A stretch of DNA of 14,231 nucleotides from Bacteroidales bacterium (GTDB taxonomy: Bacteria; Bacteroidota; Bacteroidia; Bacteroidales; ML635J-15): positions 1-14,231 of the forward strand of contig JAQVEY010000017.1 of assembly GCA_028697515.1 (NCBI GenBank), read 5' to 3'. A model generated the notes under the pieces. It had not been told where the DNA came from, searched no databases, and saw nothing but the letters and a program-made list of their open reading frames with translations. The position numbers and the translations under genes were made by a program. This document shows positions 7,612 to 14,231 of this stretch, piece by piece. Positions within the stretch are counted from its first letter, which is position 1, and every line of letters starts with the position of its first letter.

Positions 7612-8363
7612 TTGAAGTAAAGAATGTAAATAAAAGTTTTGATAATCAGCATGTCTTAAAAGATATAAATGCTTCTTTTGAGCCTGGTAAAATCAATATG
7701 ATTATTGGTCGCAGTGGTTCAGGAAAAACTGTTTTGTTAAAATCTATAATAGGTCTTAAAATACCGGAAACAGGAGAAATATTTTTTAATGGACGTGAAT
7801 TTATAAGAGCAAATATTAAATTTAAAAGAGAAATTCGCAAAGAATTGGGTATGGTTTTTCAGGGTGGTGCCTTATTTACCTCTTTAACTGTTGAAGATAA
7901 TATTATGTTCCCTCTAAACCTATTCACTAATCTTACAAAAAAAGAGAAGCTCTCAAGAGTAAACTTTTGTTTAGAGCGTGTTAATATTCAAAATGCAAAT
8001 AAACAATTCCCATCCGAAATAAGTGGGGGTATGCAAAAACGAGTTGCAATAGCTAGGGCAATTGCACTTAACCCCAAATACTTATTTTGTGATGAACCCA
8101 ACTCCGGACTTGATCCTCAAACAGCAATTCTGATTGACCAACTTATACACAATATTACTGTTGAATATAATATGACAACAATTGTGAATACTCACGATAT
8201 GAACTCTGTTATGGAAATTGCTGATAGTATTATTTTTATCTATGAAGGACATAAATGGTGGCAAGGTGGTCGTGAAGATATCTTTAATTCAGACAATAAA
8301 GAACTAAATGATTTTGTTTTTGCCTCAGAATTATGTAAGAAAATAAAAAAAACAAATCCATGA
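7608..8363 (+). CDS. mlaF: MlaF-family phospholipid ABC transporter ATP-binding protein
   Basis: This 251-residue ABC ATPase pairs with MlaE. All nucleotide-binding motifs are intact: Walker A GRSGSGKT (34-41), Q-loop Gln85 in MVFQGGALF, signature ISGGMQKRVAIARA (138-151), Walker B YLFCDEP (158-164, Glu163) and the H-loop His196 in VNTHDM. FQGGALF and SGGMQKR are typical of the MlaF/Ttg2A group rather than of general ABC importers. The gene overlaps mlaE by 4 nt upstream and the small lipoprotein gene by 4 nt downstream. No MCE-domain gene (mlaD) follows, which is the usual neighbour in many bacteria. Confidence 0.95.
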   Translation: MIEVKNVNKSFDNQHVLKDINASFEPGKINMIIGRSGSGKTVLLKSIIGLKIPETGEIFFNGREFIRANIKFKREIRKELGMVFQGGALFTSLTVEDNIMFPLNLFTNLTKKEKLSRVNFCLERVNIQNANKQFPSEISGGMQKRVAIARAIALNPKYLFCDEPNSGLDPQTAILIDQLIHNITVEYNMTTIVNTHDMNSVMEIADSIIFIYEGHKWWQGGREDIFNSDNKELNDFVFASELCKKIKKTNP

Positions 8364-8716
8364 AAAAGATTTATATTATAATTACTTTTATTTCGATAAT
8401 TGTCTTATCATGCATTTCTGAGCCTAAATATTCTACACCTAAAGGTGAAAATATTATTCCAAAAGATTCTCTAGAATTACTAATCTACGATATTCATCTT
8501 GCAGACGCGATAATAACGTCAAAAATAATGAAAACTAAAGATAATAAGCTTGTCGATTCATTATTATATGTTAGTGTTTTTGAGAAACATAATTATACAC
8601 GTGAACAATTTGAGCAAACCTTACTATATTATGTCCACAATAGGATGGACACTCTAAATACAATCTACGATAGAGTAATAGACAGGTTTAATCTGGAAAA
8701 GGGAGAAATTTACTAA
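8360..8716 (+). CDS. Small DUF4296-like lipoprotein
   Basis: The 118-residue protein has a hydrophobic signal (4-16) and a lipobox VLSC with Cys18, so it should be lipidated and face the periplasm. The mature part is mostly helical, with IIPKDSLELLIYDIHLADA (32-50), then a YTREQFEQTLLYYVHNRMD segment (79-97) and TIYDRVIDRF. This arrangement, a PxxxLxxLIxDIHLADA-like helix followed by a Tyr-rich helix, is what I recall of the Bacteroidota family DUF4296, whose function is unknown. Its ATGA overlap with mlaF and the 4-bp gap to the amidohydrolase place it inside the operon. A role with the MlaEF complex is possible but only suggested by position. Confidence 0.8.
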   Translation: MKKIYIIITFISIIVLSCISEPKYSTPKGENIIPKDSLELLIYDIHLADAIITSKIMKTKDNKLVDSLLYVSVFEKHNYTREQFEQTLLYYVHNRMDTLNTIYDRVIDRFNLEKGEIY

Positions 8717-8720
8717 ATCA

Positions 8721-9872
8721 ATGCGTCATTTTGCAGCAAACTATATTTTTGACGGAAAATCTCTTATTAAAAATTCGTTAATAACTGTTGACAACTCCAA
8801 CAATATTATTTACGTTGGCAAAGAAAACGATGCACTGATAGAAAGGCCGAAAATGATTTTTTACAACGGAATCTTGTCTCCTGGATTTGTTAATGCTCAT
8901 TGCCACCTTGAGCTATCAGACTATGAAAAAACTGACGAAAAAGACAAGGGTTTATCTCATTTTATTTCTAATATTATTTCTAAAAGAAATTCATTCAACG
9001 ACAATAAGAAAATAGAAACTTATGATAAGATAATGTTTGACAATGGGATTAATCTGGTTGCTGACATTGTTAACACAGATAAAACTATTGGTATCAAAAC
9101 TAAATCATCAATATCATACCTGAACTTTATCGAAATAAGTGGAACAAATGATTTAACAATTGATGATAAGATTACTTATGCCGAAAATCTAATATTAAAA
9201 TTCAAATCTGCTGGCTTATCTGCTTTTGCAACTCTTCATGCTTTTTATTCGGCTTCACAAAAACTATATAATTATATCTTAAATAAGTCCGATAATAATA
9301 TACTTTCTATCCATTTCTTAGAATCGGAAGAAGAACTCAATTTTTTTCAGGGTGAACATAATTCTTTATACCATTATATTTTAAGTATAAATCCAGACTT
9401 CACTAAACTTGTAAATAATATTAGTAATTTATTTGATTTGATTGATAGTTTTCCAGACACCGCAACTATTATACTTGTACATAATGTAAAGACAAATAAA
9501 ACAAATTTTAAAACTGACAAAAACAAATATTATTGCTTATGCCCTGCATCTAATCTATTCTTACACAACGAATTACCCTCATCAGATTTTGTTTATAATA
9601 ACTTAGATAGAATAATTGTGGGCACAGATTCGATAGCTTCGAATACAGAACTGGATGTATTTAGAGAAATAAAAATACTGTCACAAAAGTATCAAGATTT
9701 AAAACTAATTGAACTTTTGCAAATGATCACTTCCACAGCTTCAGATGCTTTAAATAATTCAGAATTCGGAAGATTCGCTGTTGGGACAAAACCTGGAATT
9801 ATACTTATTAATAATATAGACCTGATTAATCTAAAAATTAAAGATCAAAGCTATATTACAAGAATTGTGTAA
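8721..9872 (+). CDS. Amidohydrolase (COG0402, deaminase/chlorohydrolase type)
   Basis: This 383-residue cytoplasmic metal-dependent hydrolase of the amidohydrolase superfamily has a short N-terminal beta part leading to the metal motif GFVNAHCHLEL (His60, His62). HFLESEEE follows (His198 as metal ligand, Glu201 as likely proton shuttle), then LVHN (His254) and GTDSIASN (Asp303). CPASNLFL (274-281) and the C-terminal GRFAVGTKPGIILI block are also family-typical. All expected ligands are present, so it should be active with one metal ion. The family deaminates or dechlorinates ring compounds such as guanine, S-adenosylhomocysteine, aminofutalosine and triazines. The HCHLE and HFLES motifs resemble aminofutalosine deaminases, but the substrate cannot be settled from sequence. 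It sits 4 bp after the lipoprotein gene and overlaps the next gene by 1 nt. Confidence 0.88.
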   Translation: MRHFAANYIFDGKSLIKNSLITVDNSNNIIYVGKENDALIERPKMIFYNGILSPGFVNAHCHLELSDYEKTDEKDKGLSHFISNIISKRNSFNDNKKIETYDKIMFDNGINLVADIVNTDKTIGIKTKSSISYLNFIEISGTNDLTIDDKITYAENLILKFKSAGLSAFATLHAFYSASQKLYNYILNKSDNNILSIHFLESEEELNFFQGEHNSLYHYILSINPDFTKLVNNISNLFDLIDSFPDTATIILVHNVKTNKTNFKTDKNKYYCLCPASNLFLHNELPSSDFVYNNLDRIIVGTDSIASNTELDVFREIKILSQKYQDLKLIELLQMITSTASDALNNSEFGRFAVGTKPGIILINNIDLINLKIKDQSYITRIV

Positions 9873-10960
9873 TGATGTCTATAAACTCTTTAAAAAAGTC
9901 AAAAAACATATTGATTTGTCCACTTAACTGGGGCTTAGGACATGCCTGCCGTATAATACCAATAATTGAATATTGCATTGAAACAAACAAAAATATTGTA
10001 ATTGCAGGCAATGGTTCTTCATTAAAGCTACTTTTACAACGATTTCCCTCGATAAAAAATGAACATATCCCCGCTCCCACTCTTAATTATAGCAGAAAAC
10101 AAAGTATAGGTATTAGATTTTATTTAAGTTTCTTTCTTATGTTTTTGAATATATATAGAGAAAATAGGTTTACAAAAAATATAATAAAGAAATACAATAT
10201 TGACACTATAATATCAGATAACAGACCCGGGATTTATTCAAAAAAAGTAAAATCCATTTATATAACACATCAGGTTAATGTTTTTACTTCTGAAAAGTTA
10301 GGATTTATTTCTAGCATTTTAACAAAACGACATTTAAGAATTATTAAAAAATACACTTACTGTTTCGTCCCTGATTTCGCTGAAAAGAGTATAGCAGGCA
10401 GATTATCAGAAAACACTACAGGTCTTGATTTGATTTATCTTGGGCCATTATCAAGATTTTCGGGATTAGAATCTGAAAATTATAATAATAACAAAGTTTA
10501 TGAAATAGTCTGCATTGTTTCAGGGCCTGAACCTCAGAGAAAAGTTTTTGAAGATATCTTAATAAAAAAGTTTAAAGACGAAAAAACAAAAGTACTAATC
10601 TTACGCGGCTTACCAGAAAAACAAAATCAGACTATTCAAATTGGAAATATTTGTTTAATCAATCACTGCAATGACACAGATTTTCTCAATTATCTAAAAC
10701 TATCCAAAATTATTATATGCCGCAGTGGATATAGCACTATTATGGACCTCATCACTATTAAAAAAATTGCCATTCTTATACCGACTCCCGGACAACCTGA
10801 ACAAGAATATCTAGGAAAACATCTTAAAAAGTATGGGTTTATCTGTGTAGAACAAAATGATATTTTAAACTTTAACCTTAAATCCCTAAATTTCTCGGAG
10901 TATAACGCAATAAATTACGATAGTCAAGAATTGAAAAATATATTAGATTTGTACCTATGA
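9872..10960 (+). CDS. MurG/GT28-like glycosyltransferase
   Basis: The 362-residue GT-B-fold protein has an N-terminal glycine-rich acceptor loop in PLNWGLGHACRIIPII (17-32) and a central IISDNRPGIYSKK...ITHQVN block (114-136). Its C-terminal nucleotide-sugar site resembles MurG and other GT28 enzymes: CRSGYSTIMDLI (283-294) and PTPGQPEQEYLGKHL (304-318). It is not MurG itself, because the GGTGGH start and the cell-wall gene context are missing. Proteins with this NWGLGHA start are common in Bacteroidota and lack a known acceptor. Two start codons are adjacent (9872 and 9875); the first overlaps the amidohydrolase stop as TAATG. A hydrophobic patch at about 82-94 may allow membrane association, as in MurG. 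Confidence 0.85.
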   Translation: MMSINSLKKSKNILICPLNWGLGHACRIIPIIEYCIETNKNIVIAGNGSSLKLLLQRFPSIKNEHIPAPTLNYSRKQSIGIRFYLSFFLMFLNIYRENRFTKNIIKKYNIDTIISDNRPGIYSKKVKSIYITHQVNVFTSEKLGFISSILTKRHLRIIKKYTYCFVPDFAEKSIAGRLSENTTGLDLIYLGPLSRFSGLESENYNNNKVYEIVCIVSGPEPQRKVFEDILIKKFKDEKTKVLILRGLPEKQNQTIQIGNICLINHCNDTDFLNYLKLSKIIICRSGYSTIMDLITIKKIAILIPTPGQPEQEYLGKHLKKYGFICVEQNDILNFNLKSLNFSEYNAINYDSQELKNILDLYL

Positions 10961-11829
10961 AAGTATGCGGATTTAGTATTATAAGAAACGCAATAAAATA
11001 TGATTATCCAATTGCAGAGGCTATTGGATCTATCTTACCAATATGTGATGAATTTATTGTTGCAGTAGGCAAATCCGATGATGAAACATTGAATCTGATA
11101 AAAAGCATTTCGCCAGAAAAAATAAAAATAGTAGAAACGATTTGGGATGACAGTTTACGTGAAGGTGGAAAGGTACTTGCTGAAGAAACTAATAAAGCAT
11201 TTAAAGCAATACCTGATGATTTTGACTGGTGTTTTTACATCCAAGGCGATGAAGCTGTACATGAAAAATATTTGCCAACTATACAAAAAGCTATGCAAGA
11301 TAATCTTGAAAAAGATAATGTAGATGGCCTGCTTTTTAAGTATCTACACTTTTACGGTTCATATGACTATGTGGGAGAATCGTACCGTTGGTATAGGAAC
11401 GAAATAAGAATCATTAGAAATAATAAAAAAATATATTCTTTTCGAGATGCACAAGGCTTTCGTAAAGACGACAATAAAATGCTAAGAGTTAAATTGATTG
11501 ATGCGTATGTCTATCATTATGGTTGGGTTAAAGACCCTCGTGCTATGCAAAAGAAACAACAGGATTTTAATAAACTATGGCATGATGACGAATGGATTGA
11601 CAAAAATGTAGCAAAATCAGATCAGTTTGATTACTCTGCAATTGATGCTTTACAAAAATTTACAGATTCCCATCCTGCTGTAATGTTAGAAAGAATAAAC
11701 AGAATAAACTGGAAATTTGACTATGATCTTAGTTTGAACAAAACAAAAACAAAAGATAAACTTAAAAGAATGCTCGAAAAACTGGGAATAAGTTTCGGGC
11801 AATATAAGAACTATAAATTATTAAAATAA
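10957..11829 (+). CDS. GT2-like family glycosyltransferase
   Basis: The 290-residue protein has a GT-A-type N-terminal half: FSIIRNAIKYDYPIAEAIGS (6-25), DEFIVAVGKSDDETLNLI (31-48), then the likely metal/nucleotide-sugar motif YIQGDEAVHE (94-103), where a DxD-like site is expected. The RWYRNEIRIIRN segment (144-155) and YVYHYGWVKDPR also occur in this family, which I recognise from Bacteroidota surface-glycan and scattered loci. It has no transmembrane helix and a basic C-terminal tail. It overlaps the preceding glycosyltransferase gene by 4 nt (ATGA), so the two enzymes probably act in one pathway; donor and acceptor are unknown. It is the last gene of the six-gene run and is followed by a hairpin terminator within a few bases. 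Confidence 0.85.
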   Translation: MKVCGFSIIRNAIKYDYPIAEAIGSILPICDEFIVAVGKSDDETLNLIKSISPEKIKIVETIWDDSLREGGKVLAEETNKAFKAIPDDFDWCFYIQGDEAVHEKYLPTIQKAMQDNLEKDNVDGLLFKYLHFYGSYDYVGESYRWYRNEIRIIRNNKKIYSFRDAQGFRKDDNKMLRVKLIDAYVYHYGWVKDPRAMQKKQQDFNKLWHDDEWIDKNVAKSDQFDYSAIDALQKFTDSHPAVMLERINRINWKFDYDLSLNKTKTKDKLKRMLEKLGISFGQYKNYKLLK

Positions 11830-11853
11830 AAAAAGGGACTTGTCAGTCCCTTT
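11828..11853. terminator. Bidirectional intrinsic terminator
   Basis: The stem GGGACT (11835-11840) / AGTCCC (11845-11850) has a TGTC loop and is extended by A/T pairs. Seven A (11828-11834) lie on one side, which make a good U-tract for the - strand lipoprotein gene. On the + side three T and then a T-rich run at 11859-11873 follow. It overlaps the stop of the GT2-like gene and separates the two convergent genes. Confidence 0.82.
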
Positions 11854-11871
11854 ATATTGTTTTTTTCTTTT

Positions 11872-12654
11872 TTATTCTTCAGCTGCAAAAGGTTTCAGCG
11901 TCTGCAATACAGTACCTACATCTTGATAAATACTCCCTTGACCATTAATAGCGCCCTGGTAAAAGTAATTAACATTTTGTCTGGTATGAATTTCTTTATT
12001 CTTTAACATATCCAATTCCCAAGTAGTTGAATACTCGCCATTTGCATATTTTACAGAAGTAGAATAAGTAGAGTCAAAACTCCATGTAGGTGTTTCTTCA
12101 CTATCTTCACTTAAAGTCATAGTATACACTTGAATTATCTGCTTTGATTCTTCAATAACAATTGCCATTCTTTCCTTATTTTTATAATCATCTATGTTTC
12201 CTAAGAAATTCCAAGTCCCTGACTTTTCTTCGAAAACTCTATATTGAGTAAAGCTAGATTCATCAGAATCTTCACCAGTAGGTTCTTCAACAGTATATTC
12301 ATATTCGTATGTCTGCCTGTAAATTCCCTCTTTATCAAAATAAACAAAGTTCCTACCCTCTAAGACTTTTCCCTCAACTAACCTTGTACTGTCTGTATTT
12401 AAAATCTCAGTATATTCTGACCATGCCAATCCATCAATTGTTGTTGTTCTTTTTACCTGAACATCATTGTTATATGTAGTTTTAATAATAGACTGCATAT
12501 TCGTGATGTTCCATTTCCCAGTCACACGTGCTTTACGGGTATATATAGAAAAAAACGGATCGTCCTCACCTTTTTTAAAACAACTGGTTGTCAACAAAGG
12601 AAGAACTATTATCATTCCCAACAATACTAAACTTAAGTGTTTTTTTGTGTTCAT
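11872..12654 (-). CDS. Bacteroidota lipoprotein of unknown function, lipocalin-like
   Basis: I choose the ATG at 12654, giving 260 residues, over the upstream in-frame ATG at 12681. It yields a proper lipoprotein signal (MNTKKHLSLVLLGM..., lipobox LTTSC with Cys25), and the predicted promoter puts the RNA start near 12672, downstream of the longer start. After the Cys comes a FKKGEDDPFFSIYTRKARVTGKW-like segment (26-48; key residues Arg and the GKW). This DPFxSxxxRKARxxGxW pattern introduces beta-barrel, lipocalin-like domains in many Bacteroidota lipoproteins. The rest is beta-rich, with alternating strands and several acidic turns (EEPTGEDSDESS, LSEDSEETPTW). No enzyme motif is visible. It stands alone, convergent with the glycosyltransferase operon. 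Confidence 0.8.
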   Translation of the reverse strand: MNTKKHLSLVLLGMIIVLPLLTTSCFKKGEDDPFFSIYTRKARVTGKWNITNMQSIIKTTYNNDVQVKRTTTIDGLAWSEYTEILNTDSTRLVEGKVLEGRNFVYFDKEGIYRQTYEYEYTVEEPTGEDSDESSFTQYRVFEEKSGTWNFLGNIDDYKNKERMAIVIEESKQIIQVYTMTLSEDSEETPTWSFDSTYSTSVKYANGEYSTTWELDMLKNKEIHTRQNVNYFYQGAINGQGSIYQDVGTVLQTLKPFAAEE

Positions 12655-12678
12655 AGTTATACTCTGTGTCAATTTGTA

Positions 12679-12710
12679 CAAAAGTAATTTCTTTTTAAAT
12701 AATTTACAAA
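12679..12710 (-). promoter_or_regulatory. Bacteroidota-type promoter of the lipoprotein gene
   Basis: On the - strand TTTG (12710-12707) is followed after exactly 20 nt by TACTTTTG (12686-12679). Both boxes fit the TTTG / TAnnTTTG (-33/-7) promoter pattern of this phylum. Transcription would begin near 12672 and give a leader of about 18 nt before the ATG at 12654. A 10-bp palindrome TTTGTACAAA (12673-12682) overlaps the -7 box and start site and could bind a regulator. Confidence 0.6.
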
Positions 12711-13174
12711 TAAATAGAAAAAAAATTTAATAATCATAATTTTTTAACAAAAAATGCTTCTTTGGTCAAAAAAATGTTTATAACCTGTTAATATTTCAAA
12801 AATCAATCGTAAAAATAACTATTTTTTTTATACTTAATAATTTTTATTGCAAATAATTCTAAATATTTTTTTCGCAAATATGACAAAATATAATATTCAT
12901 AATAAAAATCATCATTATTTACCGATTTAATAGTTTTTAGAAGTTCATTATAAACCTTTTACTAATATAACACAAAGAGAAAAAGATTTGTTGTGAATAA
13001 TTTTAAAATGTTTAAAAAAATATGATGCAAACTCATTTTACAAAAAGCAAACATAATAATCTATGAATTTTAAAATTTTGGAATCGGGCAATTCACAGAT
13101 TTTATTATAATTTTATCTAATATCACTTAAATAAGATGTATTTTTTATATTTTTGAGCTCTAATTCTTAAAAAT
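12711..13174. other. Gene-free, extremely A+T-rich intergenic stretch
   Basis: No reading frame of useful length with family features, no tRNA-like fold and no strong hairpin is seen here. Two sampled 60-base rows (12721-12840) contain only 15% G+C. Small structures inside are two GCAAATA direct repeats (12849-12855 and 12874-12880), two copies of the palindrome ATTTTAAAAT (13000-13009 and 13067-13076) and one DnaA-box-like 9-mer (12992-13000). It lies between divergent genes, so it holds at least two promoters. Confidence 0.7.
13148..13155 (+). promoter_or_regulatory. Possible -7 box of the PH-like membrane protein gene
   Basis: TATTTTTG fits TAnnTTTG and would start RNA near 13162, about 13 nt before the ATG at 13175. 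No clear TTG lies 19-21 nt upstream, so only half of the promoter pattern is present, and T-runs are common here. Confidence 0.3.
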
Positions 13175-13624
13175 ATGGTTATAAATACAAAAGAAATTGC
13201 CTCAAGAATAAAACTAGGAACAATGCTGTTAACTTTAGTATATGCAGGTTTCTTAGTTGCCGCATTAGTGTTTGCATGGTCCCCAAAACATTATTTTGAA
13301 ATTGTATTATCAATACTCTATTTATTATTCCTTGCTTTCATTTTTGTAAAGAATTATTGTTATATTTTTTATAATTCTGATGGACTTAAAATAATTATGA
13401 GATACACCTCCTTGCAACCGCTTTCTGCAGGCAATTATTCTATCGAAATTCCAAAAAGAGATTTTGTAAAAGCAGAAATTGTTAGTTCTCATATAGGTTT
13501 TAGAAAAAACCTTATATTTTATGTAAAGACTCCTCAGGGTGTTGCCAAATTCAAACCAGTTAGTTTATCCATACTTAACAAGTCGCAAGTTGATGGTATT
13601 ATGGATGAATTAAATTCACTCTAA
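13175..13624 (+). CDS. Small membrane protein with PH-like C-terminal domain
   Basis: The 149-residue protein has two transmembrane helices (about 15-35 and 40-59). A soluble, beta-rich tail follows: YIFYNSDGLKIIMRYTSL, YSIEIPKRDFVKAEIV, then FRKNLIFYVKTPQGVAKFKPVSLS and a final amphipathic helix (SQVDGIMDELNSL). Two helices, then antiparallel strands and one closing helix, is the architecture of bacterial PH-like (DUF304-type) membrane proteins. I recognise close relatives as unnamed proteins in Bacteroidota, without a known function. It is separated from dprA by 74 bp on the same strand and may be co-transcribed with it. The start is the only ATG placed before the first helix, with three basic residues before it, which favours a cytoplasmic N-terminus. 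Confidence 0.75.
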   Translation: MVINTKEIASRIKLGTMLLTLVYAGFLVAALVFAWSPKHYFEIVLSILYLLFLAFIFVKNYCYIFYNSDGLKIIMRYTSLQPLSAGNYSIEIPKRDFVKAEIVSSHIGFRKNLIFYVKTPQGVAKFKPVSLSILNKSQVDGIMDELNSL

Positions 13625-13698
13625 TATCGCATAAATATTAGTAATAGTTTAAAATCTGACTTCACATTTTATGAGTTAAATTCAAATTATTAATAAGA

Positions 13699-14231
13699 AT
13701 GACTTGCAGAGAGACAAATATCCCCGACAAAGAATTTCCAAAACTTATAGATGAAAGACTCTATAGTCTGGCTATTTCCTTTTTATCAGGTGTTGGTGAT
13801 ATTAATGCAAAAAAACTAATTTCACGCTTTGGAAGTGCAGAATCAATTTTTAAGTCTTCGTTGAGTGAGCTTAGAAAAGTTTCAGGTATTGGGGATATGA
13901 TTTCGTTGCGTTTATACAACAGTTTTTCATCAGCGATACAAAAAGCTGAAGAAGAATTGTTATACATATATTCAAATGAACTTGATTTTGTAACCTATAC
14001 AGATAAAGACTATCCTAGCCGGCTTAAAGAGTGCGATGATGCTCCTATGGTAATATATTACAAAGGTCAGGCTGATTTTAACAGCAAAAAAATAATTAGT
14101 ATAGTAGGAACTAGAAACGCAACAAAGTATGGGACAGATTTCTGCACGAAATTAATAGAATCCATATCATCAAAATATCCTGAGACAATAATAGTAAGTG
14201 GTCTGGCATACGGAATAGACATTGCTGCCCA
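13699..14231 (+). CDS. dprA: DNA-processing protein DprA, 5' part
   Basis: The gene runs off the window after 177 complete codons. The visible part has an N-terminal helix-hairpin-helix region with SGVG (30-33) and SGIG (62-65). The start of the Rossmann-like DprA domain follows: YPSRLKECDDAP (105-116), ISIVGTRNATKYG (133-145) and IIVSGLAYGIDIAA (164-177). DprA binds single-stranded DNA entering by natural transformation and loads RecA on it; it is also widely kept in species not known to be competent. The family is normally about 360-380 residues, so about half is missing. The ATG at 13699 is the only in-frame start, because a TGA stop lies upstream at 13672. Confidence 0.95.
   Translation, partial: MTCRETNIPDKEFPKLIDERLYSLAISFLSGVGDINAKKLISRFGSAESIFKSSLSELRKVSGIGDMISLRLYNSFSSAIQKAEEELLYIYSNELDFVTYTDKDYPSRLKECDDAPMVIYYKGQADFNSKKIISIVGTRNATKYGTDFCTKLIESISSKYPETIIVSGLAYGIDIAA

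Noticed and set aside
9872..10960. MurG of peptidoglycan synthesis
   Set aside because: The C-terminal site is MurG-like, but the N-terminal GGTGGH loop is replaced by NWGLGH and no mur/fts genes are nearby.
11872..12681. Longer start of the lipoprotein at 12681
   Set aside because: The promoter -7 box at 12679-12686 overlaps this codon, and the extra residues weaken the lipoprotein signal; the ATG at 12654 fits better.
12992..13000. A perfect TTATNCACA DnaA-box match (- strand) in an A+T-rich region, suggesting a replication origin
   Set aside because: Only one exact match is present. The nearby CAATTCACA (about 13089-13097) has two mismatches, and about one such 9-mer is expected by chance in a window of this size and composition. 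No dnaA or other origin-linked genes are nearby.
13761..13967. - strand reading frame opposite the dprA start
   Set aside because: The + strand encodes the helix-hairpin-helix region of DprA here, so the opposite frame is a shadow.

Overview
The window looks like a piece of the chromosome of a Bacteroidota bacterium, probably a Bacteroidales/Marinilabiliales-like or related anaerobic lineage. The grounds are a contiguous type IX secretion (T9SS)/gliding motor locus found only in this phylum, several Bacteroidota-type lipoproteins, very A+T-rich DNA, no obvious Shine-Dalgarno sequences, and a promoter with a TTTG...TAnnTTTG pattern. The genus cannot be fixed from this sequence alone.

Positions 1-5652 (+ strand) hold the T9SS core. 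It begins with the 3' end of a PorP/SprF-family outer-membrane protein, followed by complete gldK, gldL, gldM and gldN (porK, porL, porM, porN). GldL and GldM form the proton-driven inner-membrane motor, whose GldM shaft crosses the periplasm to the GldK lipoprotein/GldN ring under the outer membrane. The block ends at a hairpin terminator (5669-5697) shared with the convergent gene manC (mannose-1-phosphate guanylyltransferase, - strand, 5696-6778).

Positions 6871-11829 (+ strand) form a very tight six-gene run: mlaE and mlaF (permease and ATPase of an MCE-type phospholipid transporter), a small DUF4296-like lipoprotein, a COG0402-type amidohydrolase, a MurG/GT28-like glycosyltransferase and a GT2-like glycosyltransferase. 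Junctions are 4-nt ATGA overlaps, one 1-nt overlap and one 4-nt gap, so the genes are almost certainly co-transcribed. A perfect 22-bp dyad (6848-6869) lies directly against the mlaE start codon. The run ends at a second bidirectional terminator (11828-11853), facing a convergent lipoprotein gene on the - strand (11872-12654).

Positions 12711-13174 are gene-free and about 85% A+T. They are followed by a small two-helix membrane protein with a PH-like tail (13175-13624) and the 5' part of dprA (13699 to the window edge), the DNA-processing protein that loads RecA on incoming single-stranded DNA.

Most of the window is recognisable core biology. The points that stand out are the long, acidic insertion in a GldK that lacks the FGE catalytic cysteine pair, the repeated motifs in the long cytoplasmic part of GldL, the dyad at the mlaE start, and the MlaEF-lipoprotein-amidohydrolase-glycosyltransferase operon with no MCE-domain gene. 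I found no CRISPR array, insertion sequence, tRNA or rRNA, and no convincing wholly new system.
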